Below, one piece after another: positions 36,515 to 46,401 of a stretch of 64,000 nucleotides of DNA. A program made the position numbers and the translations under genes. Location of the stretch: assembly GCF_900129195.1 (NCBI RefSeq), contig NZ_FQUY01000009.1, positions 1 to 64,000 of the forward strand. The letters are read 5' to 3'. Below the pieces are notes generated by a model that did not search any database, was not told the origin of the DNA, and was given only the letters and a program-made list of their open reading frames with translations. Positions within the stretch are counted from its first letter, which is position 1; each line of letters begins with the position of its first letter. This stretch comes from Desulforamulus putei DSM 12395 (GTDB lineage Bacteria; Bacillota; Desulfotomaculia; Desulfotomaculales; Desulfotomaculaceae).

Positions 36515-37159
36515 CTAGCCCTTCAGCTTCGCCCAGTCTGCCAGGAAGGCGTCGATGCCTTTGTCTGTCAGCGGGTGTTTGATCATCTGCATGAGGACTT
36601 TATAGGGAACGGTGGCAATATGGGCGCCGGCCTTGGCGGACTGCAGCACATGGAGCGGGTGGCGTATGCTGGCTGAGATGATTTGTGTCTCCAGGCTGTA
36701 GTTATCAAATATTTCTACGATGTCGTAAATTAACCCGATGCCGTCGTGTCCGATGTCGTCCAGTCGGCCCACAAAGGGACTGACGTAGGTGGCCCCGGCC
36801 CGGGCGGCCAGCAGGGCCTGGTTGGCCGAGAATACCAGAGTCACGTTGGTTTTAATGCCCTTTTCGGCACAGGCCCTAGTGGCCTTTAAGCCTTCGGCGG
36901 TCATGGGAATCTTAATGACAATGTTAGGATGGATGGCAGCCAGTTCCACCGCTTCTTTCATCATTCCCTCGGCCTCCAGGCTGATGACTTCTGCGCTGAT
37001 AGGGCCATCGACGATGGAGGTTATTTCCTTGACCACTTCCGCAAAATCCCGCCCTTCCCTGGCAATCAGAGAGGGGTTGGTGGTGACACCCGAGATGACT
37101 CCCAGGGAATTGGCGGCACGAATTTCATCAACATTGGCGGTGTCTATGAAGAGAAGCAT
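36515..37159 (-). CDS. fsa: Fructose-6-phosphate aldolase / transaldolase-like protein
   Basis: A 214-residue TalC/MipB-type class I enzyme. The Schiff-base lysine is in [11 protein letters not shown]; the N-terminus [17 protein letters not shown] is canonical. It either cleaves fructose-6-phosphate or acts as transaldolase in the non-oxidative pentose phosphate path; length alone does not decide. GGAGG precedes the ATG. The fba-fsa-rho neighbourhood matches B. subtilis ywjH. Confidence 0.93.
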   Translation of the reverse strand: MLLFIDTANVDEIRAANSLGVISGVTTNPSLIAREGRDFAEVVKEITSIVDGPISAEVISLEAEGMMKEAVELAAIHPNIVIKIPMTAEGLKATRACAEKGIKTNVTLVFSANQALLAARAGATYVSPFVGRLDDIGHDGIGLIYDIVEIFDNYSLETQIISASIRHPLHVLQSAKAGAHIATVPYKVLMQMIKHPLTDKGIDAFLADWAKLKG

Positions 37160-37185
37160 AGTTGTACCTCCTGGATTTAGCCTGT

Positions 37186-37296
37186 TTTTCTTTGGGGTCA
37201 AGCCTTCAGCCCTCAGCTGTCAGCCATCAGCCTTAGGGAGAAAAGCTGAGAGCTGATGGCCGATGGCTGACGGCTAGACCCATAAGGAATACCCTT
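37186..37296. repeat. Inverted repeat element between fsa and fba
   Basis: TTCTTTGGGGTCAAGCC at the left and ACCCATAAGGAATACCC at the right are inverted copies of a core GGGTATTCCTTTGGGGTC. The middle holds AGCTGTCAGCCATCAGCC and its near reverse complement GGCTGATGGCTGACGGCT. The right end is flush with the TAA stop of fba (CCCTTAAGC). Confidence 0.88.
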
Positions 37297-38149
37297 AAGC
37301 TTTTCCTGCGCTGCCAAAGACCCGGATCTTCTCCCTGATCACCTGGGTGGCGGCTTCCCGGGCAGGGCCGAGGACTTTGCGGGGGTCGATTTCTTTGGGA
37401 TTGTTGTCCAGCACCCGGCGGCAGGCGGCGGTGAAAGCTTCCCGGATGTTGGTGTCAATGTTCACCTTCCGCACACCCAGTCGGATGGCCTCTTGAACCG
37501 CTTCGTCGGGAACGCCGGAGGAACCGTGCAGTACAATGGGGATCTTGACCAGGCTGACGATTTTCTCCAAACGGGGGAAATCCAATTGAGGTACCCCTTT
37601 ATACTGGCCATGGGCGGTACCTATGGCGACGGCCAGAGAATCTACGCCGGTCTTCTCCACAAAATATCTGGCTTCTTCGGGATCGGTAAAGAAAGCGTCT
37701 CTTTCGTCCACATGAATATCGTCTTCGGTGCCGCCGATTTTACCCAGTTCTGCTTCCACGGACACACCGGTGGCCCGGGCAACTTCCAATACCCTGTTGG
37801 TGAGGGCAATGTTTTCCTCCAGGGGAAGTTTAGAACCGTCAATCATCACTGAAGTAAAGCCCACCCGGATGCACTTCATGCACTGTTCAAAACTGGTGCC
37901 GTGGTCCAGGTGCAGGGCCACCGGCACAGTGGCCTGGCTGGCTGCCAAACTGGCCAGGGCATAGATATACTCAATGCCTGCATATTTAATGGCACCCTGG
38001 CTGGCCTGCATGATAACCGGCGCCCTTTCGGCTTCGGCGGCCGCTAAAATAGCTTGTACAATCTCCATGTTGTTGACGTTAAAGGCCCCTACGGCGTATT
38101 TACCTTCTTCCGCCCTTTGTAACAGTTCTTTTACAGGAACAAGTGGCAT
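37295..38149 (-). CDS. fba: Class II fructose-1,6-bisphosphate aldolase
   Basis: A 284-residue zinc aldolase of glycolysis and gluconeogenesis. Zinc and catalytic motifs are L-H-L-D-H-G-T-S-F, E-A-E-L-G-K-I-G-G and H-G-S-S-G-V-P-D-E. Length and start M-P-L-V-P-V-K-E-L-L fit. The stop codon lies in the repeat element described at 37186-37296. Confidence 0.96.
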   Translation of the reverse strand: MPLVPVKELLQRAEEGKYAVGAFNVNNMEIVQAILAAAEAERAPVIMQASQGAIKYAGIEYIYALASLAASQATVPVALHLDHGTSFEQCMKCIRVGFTSVMIDGSKLPLEENIALTNRVLEVARATGVSVEAELGKIGGTEDDIHVDERDAFFTDPEEARYFVEKTGVDSLAVAIGTAHGQYKGVPQLDFPRLEKIVSLVKIPIVLHGSSGVPDEAVQEAIRLGVRKVNIDTNIREAFTAACRRVLDNNPKEIDPRKVLGPAREAATQVIREKIRVFGSAGKA

Positions 38150-38227
38150 TTAAAAACCCTCCTCATTTTTACTGTGTAGGTGCGCCCGGATAAAACAATA
38201 CGGCGCAGCCTCCTGCCTATTGCTAGG

Positions 38228-38262
38228 CAATTCAAGTCAAGAACCGTCCCCGACTTGAATTG
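38228..38262. repeat. Palindrome CAATTCAAGTC-AAGAACCGTCCCC-GACTTGAATTG
   Basis: Eleven-base perfect arms, CAATTCAAGTC and GACTTGAATTG, enclose the loop AAGAACCGTCCCC. The loop word recurs in three other repeats of this window. It sits between the zinc-ribbon gene and fba. Confidence 0.92.
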
Positions 38263-38269
38263 GGACAAA

Positions 38270-38302
38270 ATAAAAAGCCCGGACCGCGTCCGAGCCGGCG
38301 AA
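38270..38302 (-). terminator. Rho-independent terminator of the zinc-ribbon gene
   Basis: On the minus strand GCTCGGAC pairs with GTCCGGGC and is followed by TTTTTATTTT. It lies about 110 bases past the stop. Confidence 0.7.
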
Positions 38303-38411
38303 ACTGGTACTGCTTTATCTTCTGGGACCATATTCCGGCGGGAGCTTGTCGGTCTACCCCCGGTTGAAGGGGTCAAAAACAGTATGACCATAGTTACCCG
38401 GAATTATGTTT

Positions 38412-39101
38412 CTAGGATTGTTTATTCCGCTTGCGCCGGGTCTTTTTTGTCAGTTTAGGGGTATTGGAAAAACTGTCAAGGCACTTGAAGCCATGTTTAG
38501 TCAACTCAATGGTTTCCACCTGCTGAATGACCTTCAGGTCTTCCTCTGTTTCAGCGTATACGATGTTAATGCTGTCGCATTCTTGGCAGTGCAGTTCCAA
38601 CCGGTCCAGGAAAACTTCCACTTCAATGTGGTTATTGCCGCACTGGCAGTACAGGCCCCCGTTGTCGGCAATCTCCTGAAGGCATTCCATTACCTGATGC
38701 ATCACCTCAGGGTTGGTAAAGTAGTCGTCGTACCCTAATTCGTCCATGAGGGTCTCCAGGCCTGTATCCAGGGACTCCGCCAGCAGCTTAACTTCTTCCG
38801 GCCGTCCGATAAACCCCAGCTCCAGTCCGGATTCCGGACAGGTGAGGTAAATGGTTTCCTTTCCCCAGAGCCGCATACCGGATATTTCCCGGATGTGTTT
38901 GGTCTCGCAAAAAACACAGGGTATTTGCAGCCAGTAACTGCCGGGAGGTCTGCTGACAACACCCAGCAGGAAAGCACCACAGGAACAGCTAATTTGCAGC
39001 TTGCCCCGGCCTGAAAGGGCGAAGCGTGAGAGGTTATGAAATTCTAGAGCGCCGCACTCCGGACAGCGAATGGCCAATGTGGTGACTGTGGTTATAAGCA
39101 C
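38412..39101 (-). CDS. Cysteine-rich zinc-ribbon-type protein of unknown function
   Basis: A 229-residue protein with at least five CxC or CxxC knuckles: C-P-E-C near the start, C-S-C-G, C-V-F-C, C-Q-C-G and C-Q-E-C. The C-terminus is very basic (K-K-T-R-R-K-R-N-K-Q-S). I start at a GTG 8 bases after GAGGAGG; the longer frame overlapping spo0F is unlikely. I do not recognise a named family; zinc binding and nucleic-acid contact are suggested but unproven. It lies between spo0F and fba, where B. subtilis has no such gene. Confidence 0.65.
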   Translation of the reverse strand: MLITTVTTLAIRCPECGALEFHNLSRFALSGRGKLQISCSCGAFLLGVVSRPPGSYWLQIPCVFCETKHIREISGMRLWGKETIYLTCPESGLELGFIGRPEEVKLLAESLDTGLETLMDELGYDDYFTNPEVMHQVMECLQEIADNGGLYCQCGNNHIEVEVFLDRLELHCQECDSINIVYAETEEDLKVIQQVETIELTKHGFKCLDSFSNTPKLTKKTRRKRNKQS

Positions 39102-39180
39102 CTCTATAACCTCCTCTTTGCCATTAAGAGTTCGCCGCCGGCGGGTAAATTCCTTTTTTTCATAATGATGAAATAGCCGG

Positions 39181-39597
39181 TTACAGGGTGCTGGCTGATA
39201 CCGGCTTGAAGTTGCCTGTGTTTCTGCTTTCAGCCAGGATAGCCCTGACCAAAACCCGTACCTCCTCCAAATCAAAAGGCTTGCTGAGATAATCTTTTAC
39301 ACCTAAACTTTTGGTTTGGTCAATGATCTCCATGTCGCCATAGGCTGTCATCATCACCACCGGTAATTGGCCGTAAAGCCTGCGAATTTCCTGCAGGGTT
39401 TCAATCCCGTTCATCCCCGGCATTTTCATGTCCAGCAGCACCAGGGAGGGTTGGGTACCGGAGAGAATCTTCAAAGCCTCTAATCCGCCGCCCGCCATTT
39501 TTACGATGTATCCTTCGTCAGCCAACGCTTCAAATAACAACCGCCTTACTCCCATCTGGTCATCCACAATGAGAACATCGATGTTGTCATTATTCAT
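39181..39597 (-). CDS. spo0F: Sporulation phosphorelay response regulator Spo0F
   Basis: A stand-alone receiver domain, 138 residues. Acidic pocket Asp12-Asp13, phospho-acceptor Asp56 (L-L-D-M-K-M-P-G), switch Thr84 and Lys106 (S-K-P-F-D) are all present. The ATG is preferred over an upstream GTG that overlaps the GGGGG ribosome-binding site. In B. subtilis Spo0F carries phosphate from sporulation kinases to Spo0B; many clostridia lack the phosphorelay. The link with fba and pyrG supports orthology, but it could act as a generic CheY-like regulator. Confidence 0.85.
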   Translation of the reverse strand: MNNDNIDVLIVDDQMGVRRLLFEALADEGYIVKMAGGGLEALKILSGTQPSLVLLDMKMPGMNGIETLQEIRRLYGQLPVVMMTAYGDMEIIDQTKSLGVKDYLSKPFDLEEVRVLVRAILAESRNTGNFKPVSASTL

Positions 39598-39713
39598 TTT
39601 ATTCTGCACCCCCTAGGTTCATACAGCGCGCGTTTGATAAGTTTTCGACACCAGGGGTGCAATACCTGCTGTGATACCCGGATCTTTCATTATTTTTCCA
39701 AAGATATGACATG

Positions 39714-40478
39714 TTACCATGCCGGGGGCATAAAGGCAGACATAGCCGATACCAGGACAACCACGGTGATCAGGGCCAGCACGATAACCGCCAGCACCGG
39801 TGTAAAAATAACGGCCAGGGCCCGCCCGGTGCTGAGACGGTGGGCCTCCCGCAGGCCAATGGTTAATAAAACAACTCCCCAAATCAGCGCCACAATGCCC
39901 CCCAGGGTGTTGACCGTTGTGGCCATGGCGGGTGAGATCAGGGTGGTTAATACGTTCAGGGGAATCAAAAAGACTTCCGGCAGCCCGGCCAGGCCGTAGA
40001 CCACAAAGACCGTCCGGGCCTCGCCCCGCCCGCCGTAAAAATCCGCCAGCAGGTGCAGCAGGGCGCTGTAGAAAAACCATTTAACGAAGTAAAAAACGGC
40101 GCCCAGCATGGCCAAAACAGGGGCCGCCGCCCGCAGGGCCCGCGAGAAAAACATGGCGTGATGTAAGGGTAGGCCCATTTCCAGCCCTAAATCGGACGGT
40201 CCACTCCGGGCATAGATATACAGACTGGTCAGCAAACCTGCCAGCGCCAAAAGGATGACAATGATGAGGGTAGTTCCTAGGGGAGGTTTTTGTACAACCC
40301 GTTTCATGGTCTGCACCGGGTCAAACAAAACCCCGTAAATAATTTCATAGTATTTGAGGGGCGGCTGTTGCGGTTCCGGTTGGATGCCTTCCGTTACCGC
40401 CGGTGGAACAGCCGGTCCCGGTGTTACAGGCAGGTCACCGCTCACGTCTCTCGTCAGATCATCTTTGAATTCACTCAT
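39714..40478 (-). CDS. Yip1-domain membrane protein
   Basis: A 254-residue protein with a Pro-rich cytosolic N-terminus (about 1-45) and five to six transmembrane helices, matching the Yip1/YIF1 domain pattern (Y-Y-E-I-I-Y-G-V-L-F-D-P-V-Q-T-M). The function in bacteria is unknown. It starts 14 bases after sppA and is probably in the same operon. Confidence 0.75.
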   Translation of the reverse strand: MSEFKDDLTRDVSGDLPVTPGPAVPPAVTEGIQPEPQQPPLKYYEIIYGVLFDPVQTMKRVVQKPPLGTTLIIVILLALAGLLTSLYIYARSGPSDLGLEMGLPLHHAMFFSRALRAAAPVLAMLGAVFYFVKWFFYSALLHLLADFYGGRGEARTVFVVYGLAGLPEVFLIPLNVLTTLISPAMATTVNTLGGIVALIWGVVLLTIGLREAHRLSTGRALAVIFTPVLAVIVLALITVVVLVSAMSAFMPPAW

Positions 40479-40492
40479 AGGTGTTTCCCTCC

Positions 40493-41440
40493 CTATTTTA
40501 CTTCTGCCTTCAGAGGCAGTACGGAGGGGTCCGGCACCAGGAGTAGTCCTTCCGGGGGTAAAGACAGAATGCCGCCCCTGCCCTGCATGCTGCTAAAAAA
40601 TTGCTGCCAGAAGGGTTGTTCGCCGGTCATATCTACCAGTTCCGGCTCTCCCTTAATGCCGGCTAATTGGGCGGTCATTTTTACCGCCTCGGTGAAATCC
40701 CCCAGCTCATCCACCAGCCCCAGGGCTTTCGCCTGTTTTCCGGTATAGATTCTTCCGTCGGCCAATTGTCTCACCCTGGCAGGATCCATTTTTCTGCCTT
40801 CGGCCACCACTTTAATAAAGTCTTCATAGGTGTCGTTGACCAGGCTTTGGAAGATCCGGCGTTGTTCCGGCGTAAGTTCCCTGTAGGTGGCGCCCATGTC
40901 TTTATTGGGGCCGGTTTTAAAGTTGTCGAATTCTATGCCTAATTTATTGTACAGGTTCTGCAGGTTGGTGAGTTCCATAATCACACCGATGCTGCCGGTG
41001 AAGGTGCCGGGGTTGGCCACAATTTTATCCGCTTTGCAGGAAATCCAGTACCCCCCGGAGGCCGCCATCTCACCCATGGCGGCCACCACCTTTTTGCCGG
41101 ACCGGCGGACTCTCTCCACCTCCCGCCCGATCTCATCGGAGCCCACCACTGTGCCACCCCCGGTGTTTAATTTTAGAATGACTGCTTTAATGTCCGGATT
41201 CTCCCTAGCTTTTTTCAGGTCGCTCACAATTCTGTCGGCGGCTGCCACTCCGGAGGAGCCAAAGCCACCCGGGGCGGATGAAACGATCATCCCTTCAATA
41301 TGTACCACGGCAATTTTTTCTCCTGTCCCTTCACGGCCGGGCGCCCCGGCTTTGCTTTTAAAAGCTATGGCAGCCGCCAGTGAGAAAAGGACGATGCCGA
41401 TGATGATACCGGCGATCAGTTTTTTACGCAAAGGTATCAC
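40493..41440 (-). CDS. sppA: Signal peptide peptidase SppA
   Basis: A 315-residue membrane serine-lysine protease that degrades leftover signal peptides. N-terminal transmembrane helix, nucleophile Ser in M-G-E-M-A-A-S-G-G-Y-W-I and general-base Lys in G-P-N-K-D-M-G. Single-domain form as in Bacillus. Confidence 0.93.
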   Translation of the reverse strand: MIPLRKKLIAGIIIGIVLFSLAAAIAFKSKAGAPGREGTGEKIAVVHIEGMIVSSAPGGFGSSGVAAADRIVSDLKKARENPDIKAVILKLNTGGGTVVGSDEIGREVERVRRSGKKVVAAMGEMAASGGYWISCKADKIVANPGTFTGSIGVIMELTNLQNLYNKLGIEFDNFKTGPNKDMGATYRELTPEQRRIFQSLVNDTYEDFIKVVAEGRKMDPARVRQLADGRIYTGKQAKALGLVDELGDFTEAVKMTAQLAGIKGEPELVDMTGEQPFWQQFFSSMQGRGGILSLPPEGLLLVPDPSVLPLKAEVK

Positions 41441-41446
41441 TCCTTA

Positions 41447-41784
41447 ATTTGGGGTATTTCTTTGGGGACGGGCCTTCAGCTGTCAGCCATCAGCCCTCAG
41501 CTTTAAGGGTTTGTTGTATTCCTTTTGGGTAGGGGCCAGCGGCCATCGGTTTTTAGTTGTTAGAGTATTTCTTTTGGGCTTTGTGTTAAGCTTTGGGTTT
41601 TGGTGATTGTTGTACTGCCATTTGTTATCTTACGCCTGTGGAACAAAAACATACCTCGGGATAAGAAGAAAGCTTTGGCAAAAAACCAAAGCTGAAAGTG
41701 TTTTATGCTGCTGTTATGATGCTGTATGAAAAAAGCAATGGCTGAAGGCTGAGGGCTGATGGCCGGACCCAAAAGGAATACCCG

Positions 41785-41787
<3 letters not shown>
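41447..41787. repeat. Long inverted-repeat element between pyrG and sppA
   Basis: The left end TTTGGGGTATTTCTTTGGGG is followed by GGCCTTCAGCTGTCAGCC. The right end is TGAAGGCTGAGGGCTGATGG then GGACCCAAAAGGAATACCC, ending at the stop codon of pyrG. The middle holds more TTTGGG words and a terminator-like AGCTTTGG / CCAAAGCT hairpin with a T-rich tail on the minus strand (about 41660-41700). No gene fills the gap. Confidence 0.8.
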
Positions 41788-43404
<1,617 letters not shown>

Positions 43405-43468
43405 TCAAAATCAGTTGAATTTTGGCTGCCTATCCCATTCTAACGACCGGGACATGTCATGTCAATAG

Positions 43469-43630
43469 TTAACGCACCCCAAAGCGCATTGCCAGCATAT
43501 AACCTAAAAACATGCCAACGATGCCCATCACCCCGGCCAGGGTAGGCGGCGCCGGGACCGGCAATTTTAACTTGGCAAAAAGGAGGCCCACCGCAAAGCC
43601 GCTTACGGTGGACAATAAAATTTCTTTCAT
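43469..43630 (-). CDS. XapX-domain (DUF1427) small membrane protein
   Basis: A 53-residue protein with two hydrophobic segments, reading MKEILLSTVSGFAVGLLFAK and continuing L-K-L-P-V-P-A-P-P-T-L-A-G-V-M-G-I-V-G. The P-x-P-A-P-P-T-L-A-G-V core is the XapX signature. The ribosome-binding site GTAGGAG is upstream and the gene sits 12 bases after argS. Function unknown. Confidence 0.85.
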   Translation of the reverse strand: MKEILLSTVSGFAVGLLFAKLKLPVPAPPTLAGVMGIVGMFLGYMLAMRFGVR

Positions 43631-43642
43631 AGCTACCTACTC

Positions 43643-45328
43643 CTACATTTTTTCCGGCGCCGTAAGCCCCAACAGACCCAGGGCGTTCCTCAATACAATG
43701 CGGACGCAGTCCACCAGCACCAGGCGGGCCTGGGAAAGGGTTTCGTCATCGGTAATGACCCGGTGACTGTTGTAGAAGCTGTGGAACAGGCCTGCCAGGT
43801 CATGGAGATAGCGGGCAATCCGGTGGGGGGCCATGAGCTCCGCAGCGGCGGCGATCTCGGTGGGGAAGTCTGCCAGCTTTCTTAACAAGTCCAGTTCTGC
43901 CTGCTCGGTCAGCACGTTCACATTAATTTCGCTGACGTTAGGCAGCCGGCGTCCCTGCTCCTGCAGCTGCCGCAGGATGCTGCAGATGCGGGCATGGGCG
44001 TATTGAATATAAAAGACCGGGTTGTCGTTGGTCTGGGATTTTGCCAGGTCAAGGTCAAATTCCAGGTGGCTGTCCGGGCTGCGCATGACAAAGAAGTACC
44101 GGGCGGCGTCCCGGCCCACTTCTTCCACCAGTTCTTCCAGGGTCACGAACTGGCCGGTGCGCTTGGACATGCGAACAATCTCGCCGCCACGGTACAGGCG
44201 GACCAACTGCATGAGGATGATTTGCAGAGCATCCCTGTCATAACCCAGGGCTTCCATGGAACCTTTCATGCGGTTGACATGGCCGTGGTGGTCGGCGCCC
44301 CAGATGTCGATGACTTTGTCAAAGCCCCGTTCAAATTTGTTTTTATGATAGGCAATGTCGGCGGCAAAATAGGTGGGTATGCCGTTGGAGCGGACCACCA
44401 CTTCGTCCTTTTCGTCGCCAAATTCGGTGGCTTTAAACCAGAGGGCGTTTTCATGTTCGTATATGTAGCCTTTTTCCCTCAGCTCATCCAGGGTCCTTTG
44501 GATGGCCCCGCTGTCATGCAGGGACTGCTCGGAGAACCACTCATCGTAGACCACCCCGAAGTCCAGCAGGGTATTGCGAATATGGGTGAGTTTTTCCTGC
44601 AGGGCGTATTCCGCCAGGGTCTTTCTGCGGGTCACTGCATCGGCTTCGGCCAGACCGGTGCCGTATTTACGAATGTATCCCTTTACTGTGTCGATAATAT
44701 CTTCCCCGTGATAACCCTCTTCGGGCATGGGGATGTCCTGGCCAAGCTGCTGCAGGAAACGGACCTCCAGGGAGCGGCCGAAGTTTTCAATTTGGTTTCC
44801 GGCATCGTTGATGTAATACTCCCGGCTCACCCGGTAACCGGCAAAATCCAAGATGGAAGCCAAGCTGTCGCCCAGGGCGGCGCCCCGGGCATTGCCCATA
44901 TGCAGCAGGCCTGTGGGGTTGGCGCTGACAAATTCCACCTGCACCCTTTGGCCCTCGCCAATTTCCAGCCGGCCATAGTTTCTGTCCTGCTCAATGATTA
45001 AAGGAATGACACCGTAAACCCAGCCGGGCTGCAGGTAGAAATTAATAAAGCCCGGGCCGGCAATCTCCACACGTTCTACGGGAGTTCCTGCCAGGTCCAG
45101 GTTTTCCGCCACAGCTTCGGCAATTTTTCTGGGCGCCATTTTAGCTGAGCGAGCCAGCTGCATGGCTAAATTGGTGGCAAAATCCCCATGTCCCTTTTCC
45201 CGGGGAACCTCAATGGTAATTTCCGGTACCTCCACCGGGTTTATCAAACCTTTGTCCACTGCCCCGGCAATGGCCTTTTGCAATGCAGCGGCCAAACCGG
45301 TTTTTATTTGTTCAACCAATCCTTGCAA
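43643..45328 (-). CDS. argS: Arginyl-tRNA synthetase
   Basis: A 561-residue class Ia synthetase. The HIGH motif reads L-L-H-M-G-N-A-R-G (HMGN) and the KMSKS loop reads V-R-M-S-K-R-T-G-Q, both within the normal ArgRS range. The C-terminal anticodon-binding domain is complete. Confidence 0.97.
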   Translation of the reverse strand: MQGLVEQIKTGLAAALQKAIAGAVDKGLINPVEVPEITIEVPREKGHGDFATNLAMQLARSAKMAPRKIAEAVAENLDLAGTPVERVEIAGPGFINFYLQPGWVYGVIPLIIEQDRNYGRLEIGEGQRVQVEFVSANPTGLLHMGNARGAALGDSLASILDFAGYRVSREYYINDAGNQIENFGRSLEVRFLQQLGQDIPMPEEGYHGEDIIDTVKGYIRKYGTGLAEADAVTRRKTLAEYALQEKLTHIRNTLLDFGVVYDEWFSEQSLHDSGAIQRTLDELREKGYIYEHENALWFKATEFGDEKDEVVVRSNGIPTYFAADIAYHKNKFERGFDKVIDIWGADHHGHVNRMKGSMEALGYDRDALQIILMQLVRLYRGGEIVRMSKRTGQFVTLEELVEEVGRDAARYFFVMRSPDSHLEFDLDLAKSQTNDNPVFYIQYAHARICSILRQLQEQGRRLPNVSEINVNVLTEQAELDLLRKLADFPTEIAAAAELMAPHRIARYLHDLAGLFHSFYNSHRVITDDETLSQARLVLVDCVRIVLRNALGLLGLTAPEKM

Positions 45329-45482
45329 GGGGAAGTACCCTCCTATCTTTCAAACTTAGATTCATGTTTCAACACATATCCTTAATCTCTTTAGGATGAC
45401 TTGCATCACGGCCATCAGCCATCGGCCCTCAGCCTTCATCTTTTTGATAATTCCTGAAGCCGCGGGCCAGAACATGCTGTAG

Positions 45483-45905
45483 CTAGACTTCTTTGACTAC
45501 AATCTCCAAGCTGTTATAACCTACCGGCGCGCCGCTTAGTTCCAACTCATATTCTAGCTTAATACTTCCCCCAAGCTCTGTCAAGTCAACCTCAATATTC
45601 CAGGGCTTAACAACCATTTCCATACTGCTGAAGCCGGTTTGGTAGACGGACCTGTGCAGCTTGCCTTTTTCAAAGACTTGTCTCATGCTGACACTGCCGT
45701 TGCGCAGGATGGTCACGGAGTTACCTTCGGCCTTGATGGTAGTGGTTGCATTTTCCATGCCTGTGAGGGCGGTCTCTTTGTAGATAATGTAATAGGTATT
45801 GTTTTTGAAGTAGTAAGTACCCGGGGATACCAACTCGATGACTTCTGTTTCATTGTCCTGGTCCCTGCGGGCGCCTTTTACTGTTACCAATACATCTTTG
45901 CCCAT
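45483..45905 (-). CDS. DUF1934 (YwiB-like) beta-barrel protein
   Basis: A 140-residue protein with the DUF1934 plan: early V-S-P-G-T-Y-Y-F-K-N-N and late G-S-I-K-L-E-Y-E-L beta strands. YwiB is next to argS in B. subtilis; its structure is a lipocalin-like barrel of unknown ligand. Confidence 0.85.
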   Translation of the reverse strand: MGKDVLVTVKGARRDQDNETEVIELVSPGTYYFKNNTYYIIYKETALTGMENATTTIKAEGNSVTILRNGSVSMRQVFEKGKLHRSVYQTGFSSMEMVVKPWNIEVDLTELGGSIKLEYELELSGAPVGYNSLEIVVKEV

Positions 45906-45952
45906 ACTGAGCCCTCCGCAACTATTTTAACCCAACAAAAACATCCAGATGC

Positions 45953-46029
45953 AATTCAAGTTGGGGACGGTTCTTGACTTGAATTCCATTTGCTGGAATT
46001 CAAGTCAAGAACCGTCCCCAACTTGAATT
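45953..46029. repeat. Perfect 36-base inverted repeat upstream of the DUF1934 gene
   Basis: Arms 45953-45988 and 45994-46029 are exact reverse complements, each holding the AACCGTCCCC/GGGGACGGTT word between AATTCAAGT and ACTTGAATTC palindromes, with a 5-base centre. It lies between dsrD and the DUF1934 gene, next to the dsrD terminator. Confidence 0.95.
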
Positions 46030-46030
46030 T

Positions 46031-46062
46031 AAAAAGAGCGGAGAATGATCCGCTCTTTTTGG
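46031..46062 (-). terminator. Rho-independent terminator of dsrD
   Basis: AAAAAGAGCGGA pairs with TCCGCTCTTTTT around six bases; the T run continues on both strands. It closes the dsrABD unit. Confidence 0.9.
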
Positions 46063-46071
46063 GGTATAAGT

Positions 46072-46290
46072 TTATTCTTCCTTAATTTTGCCAGGTGTGT
46101 GGTCTTTACCGGCCAGGGTCACATAGGAGGTACCTATATAGAGATACTCAATTTTACCCTCTTTGGCCAGCTCGGAGCAAGCCTTGTCAACATCTTTTTT
46201 CTTAGCACCAATCTTTTCGGCAATTACACGAGGCTTTTCTTTGCTTACGCCTTCCAGGTAAGCGAGAATTTGAGCTTTTAATTCTTCCAT
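46072..46290 (-). CDS. dsrD: Dissimilatory sulfite reductase accessory protein DsrD
   Basis: A 72-residue winged-helix protein (E-E-L-K-A-Q-I-L-A-Y-L-E, then A-E-K-I-G-A-K-K-K-D-V-D-K-A-C). DsrD is an activator of DsrAB in sulfite reducers and is a marker of the reductive type of the pathway. It follows dsrA and dsrB in the usual order. Confidence 0.93.
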   Translation of the reverse strand: MEELKAQILAYLEGVSKEKPRVIAEKIGAKKKDVDKACSELAKEGKIEYLYIGTSYVTLAGKDHTPGKIKEE

Positions 46291-46334
46291 TTATTACACC
46301 ACCGTTTCCTACCATCCTCACGGGTGGTAAAATG

Positions 46335-46372
46335 TTGAGATGCCGCCGCCTTACGGCAGCGGCTCTTTAAAT
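46335..46372 (-). other. GC-rich hairpin between dsrB and dsrD
   Basis: On the minus strand GCCGCTGCC pairs with GGCGGCGGC around GTAA. No T run follows, so it is more likely a processing or stability element than a terminator; it could set the dsrD to dsrAB ratio. Confidence 0.55.
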
Positions 46373-46401
46373 ATTATACTCAGAGTCAAGCAGCTATATT
46401 C

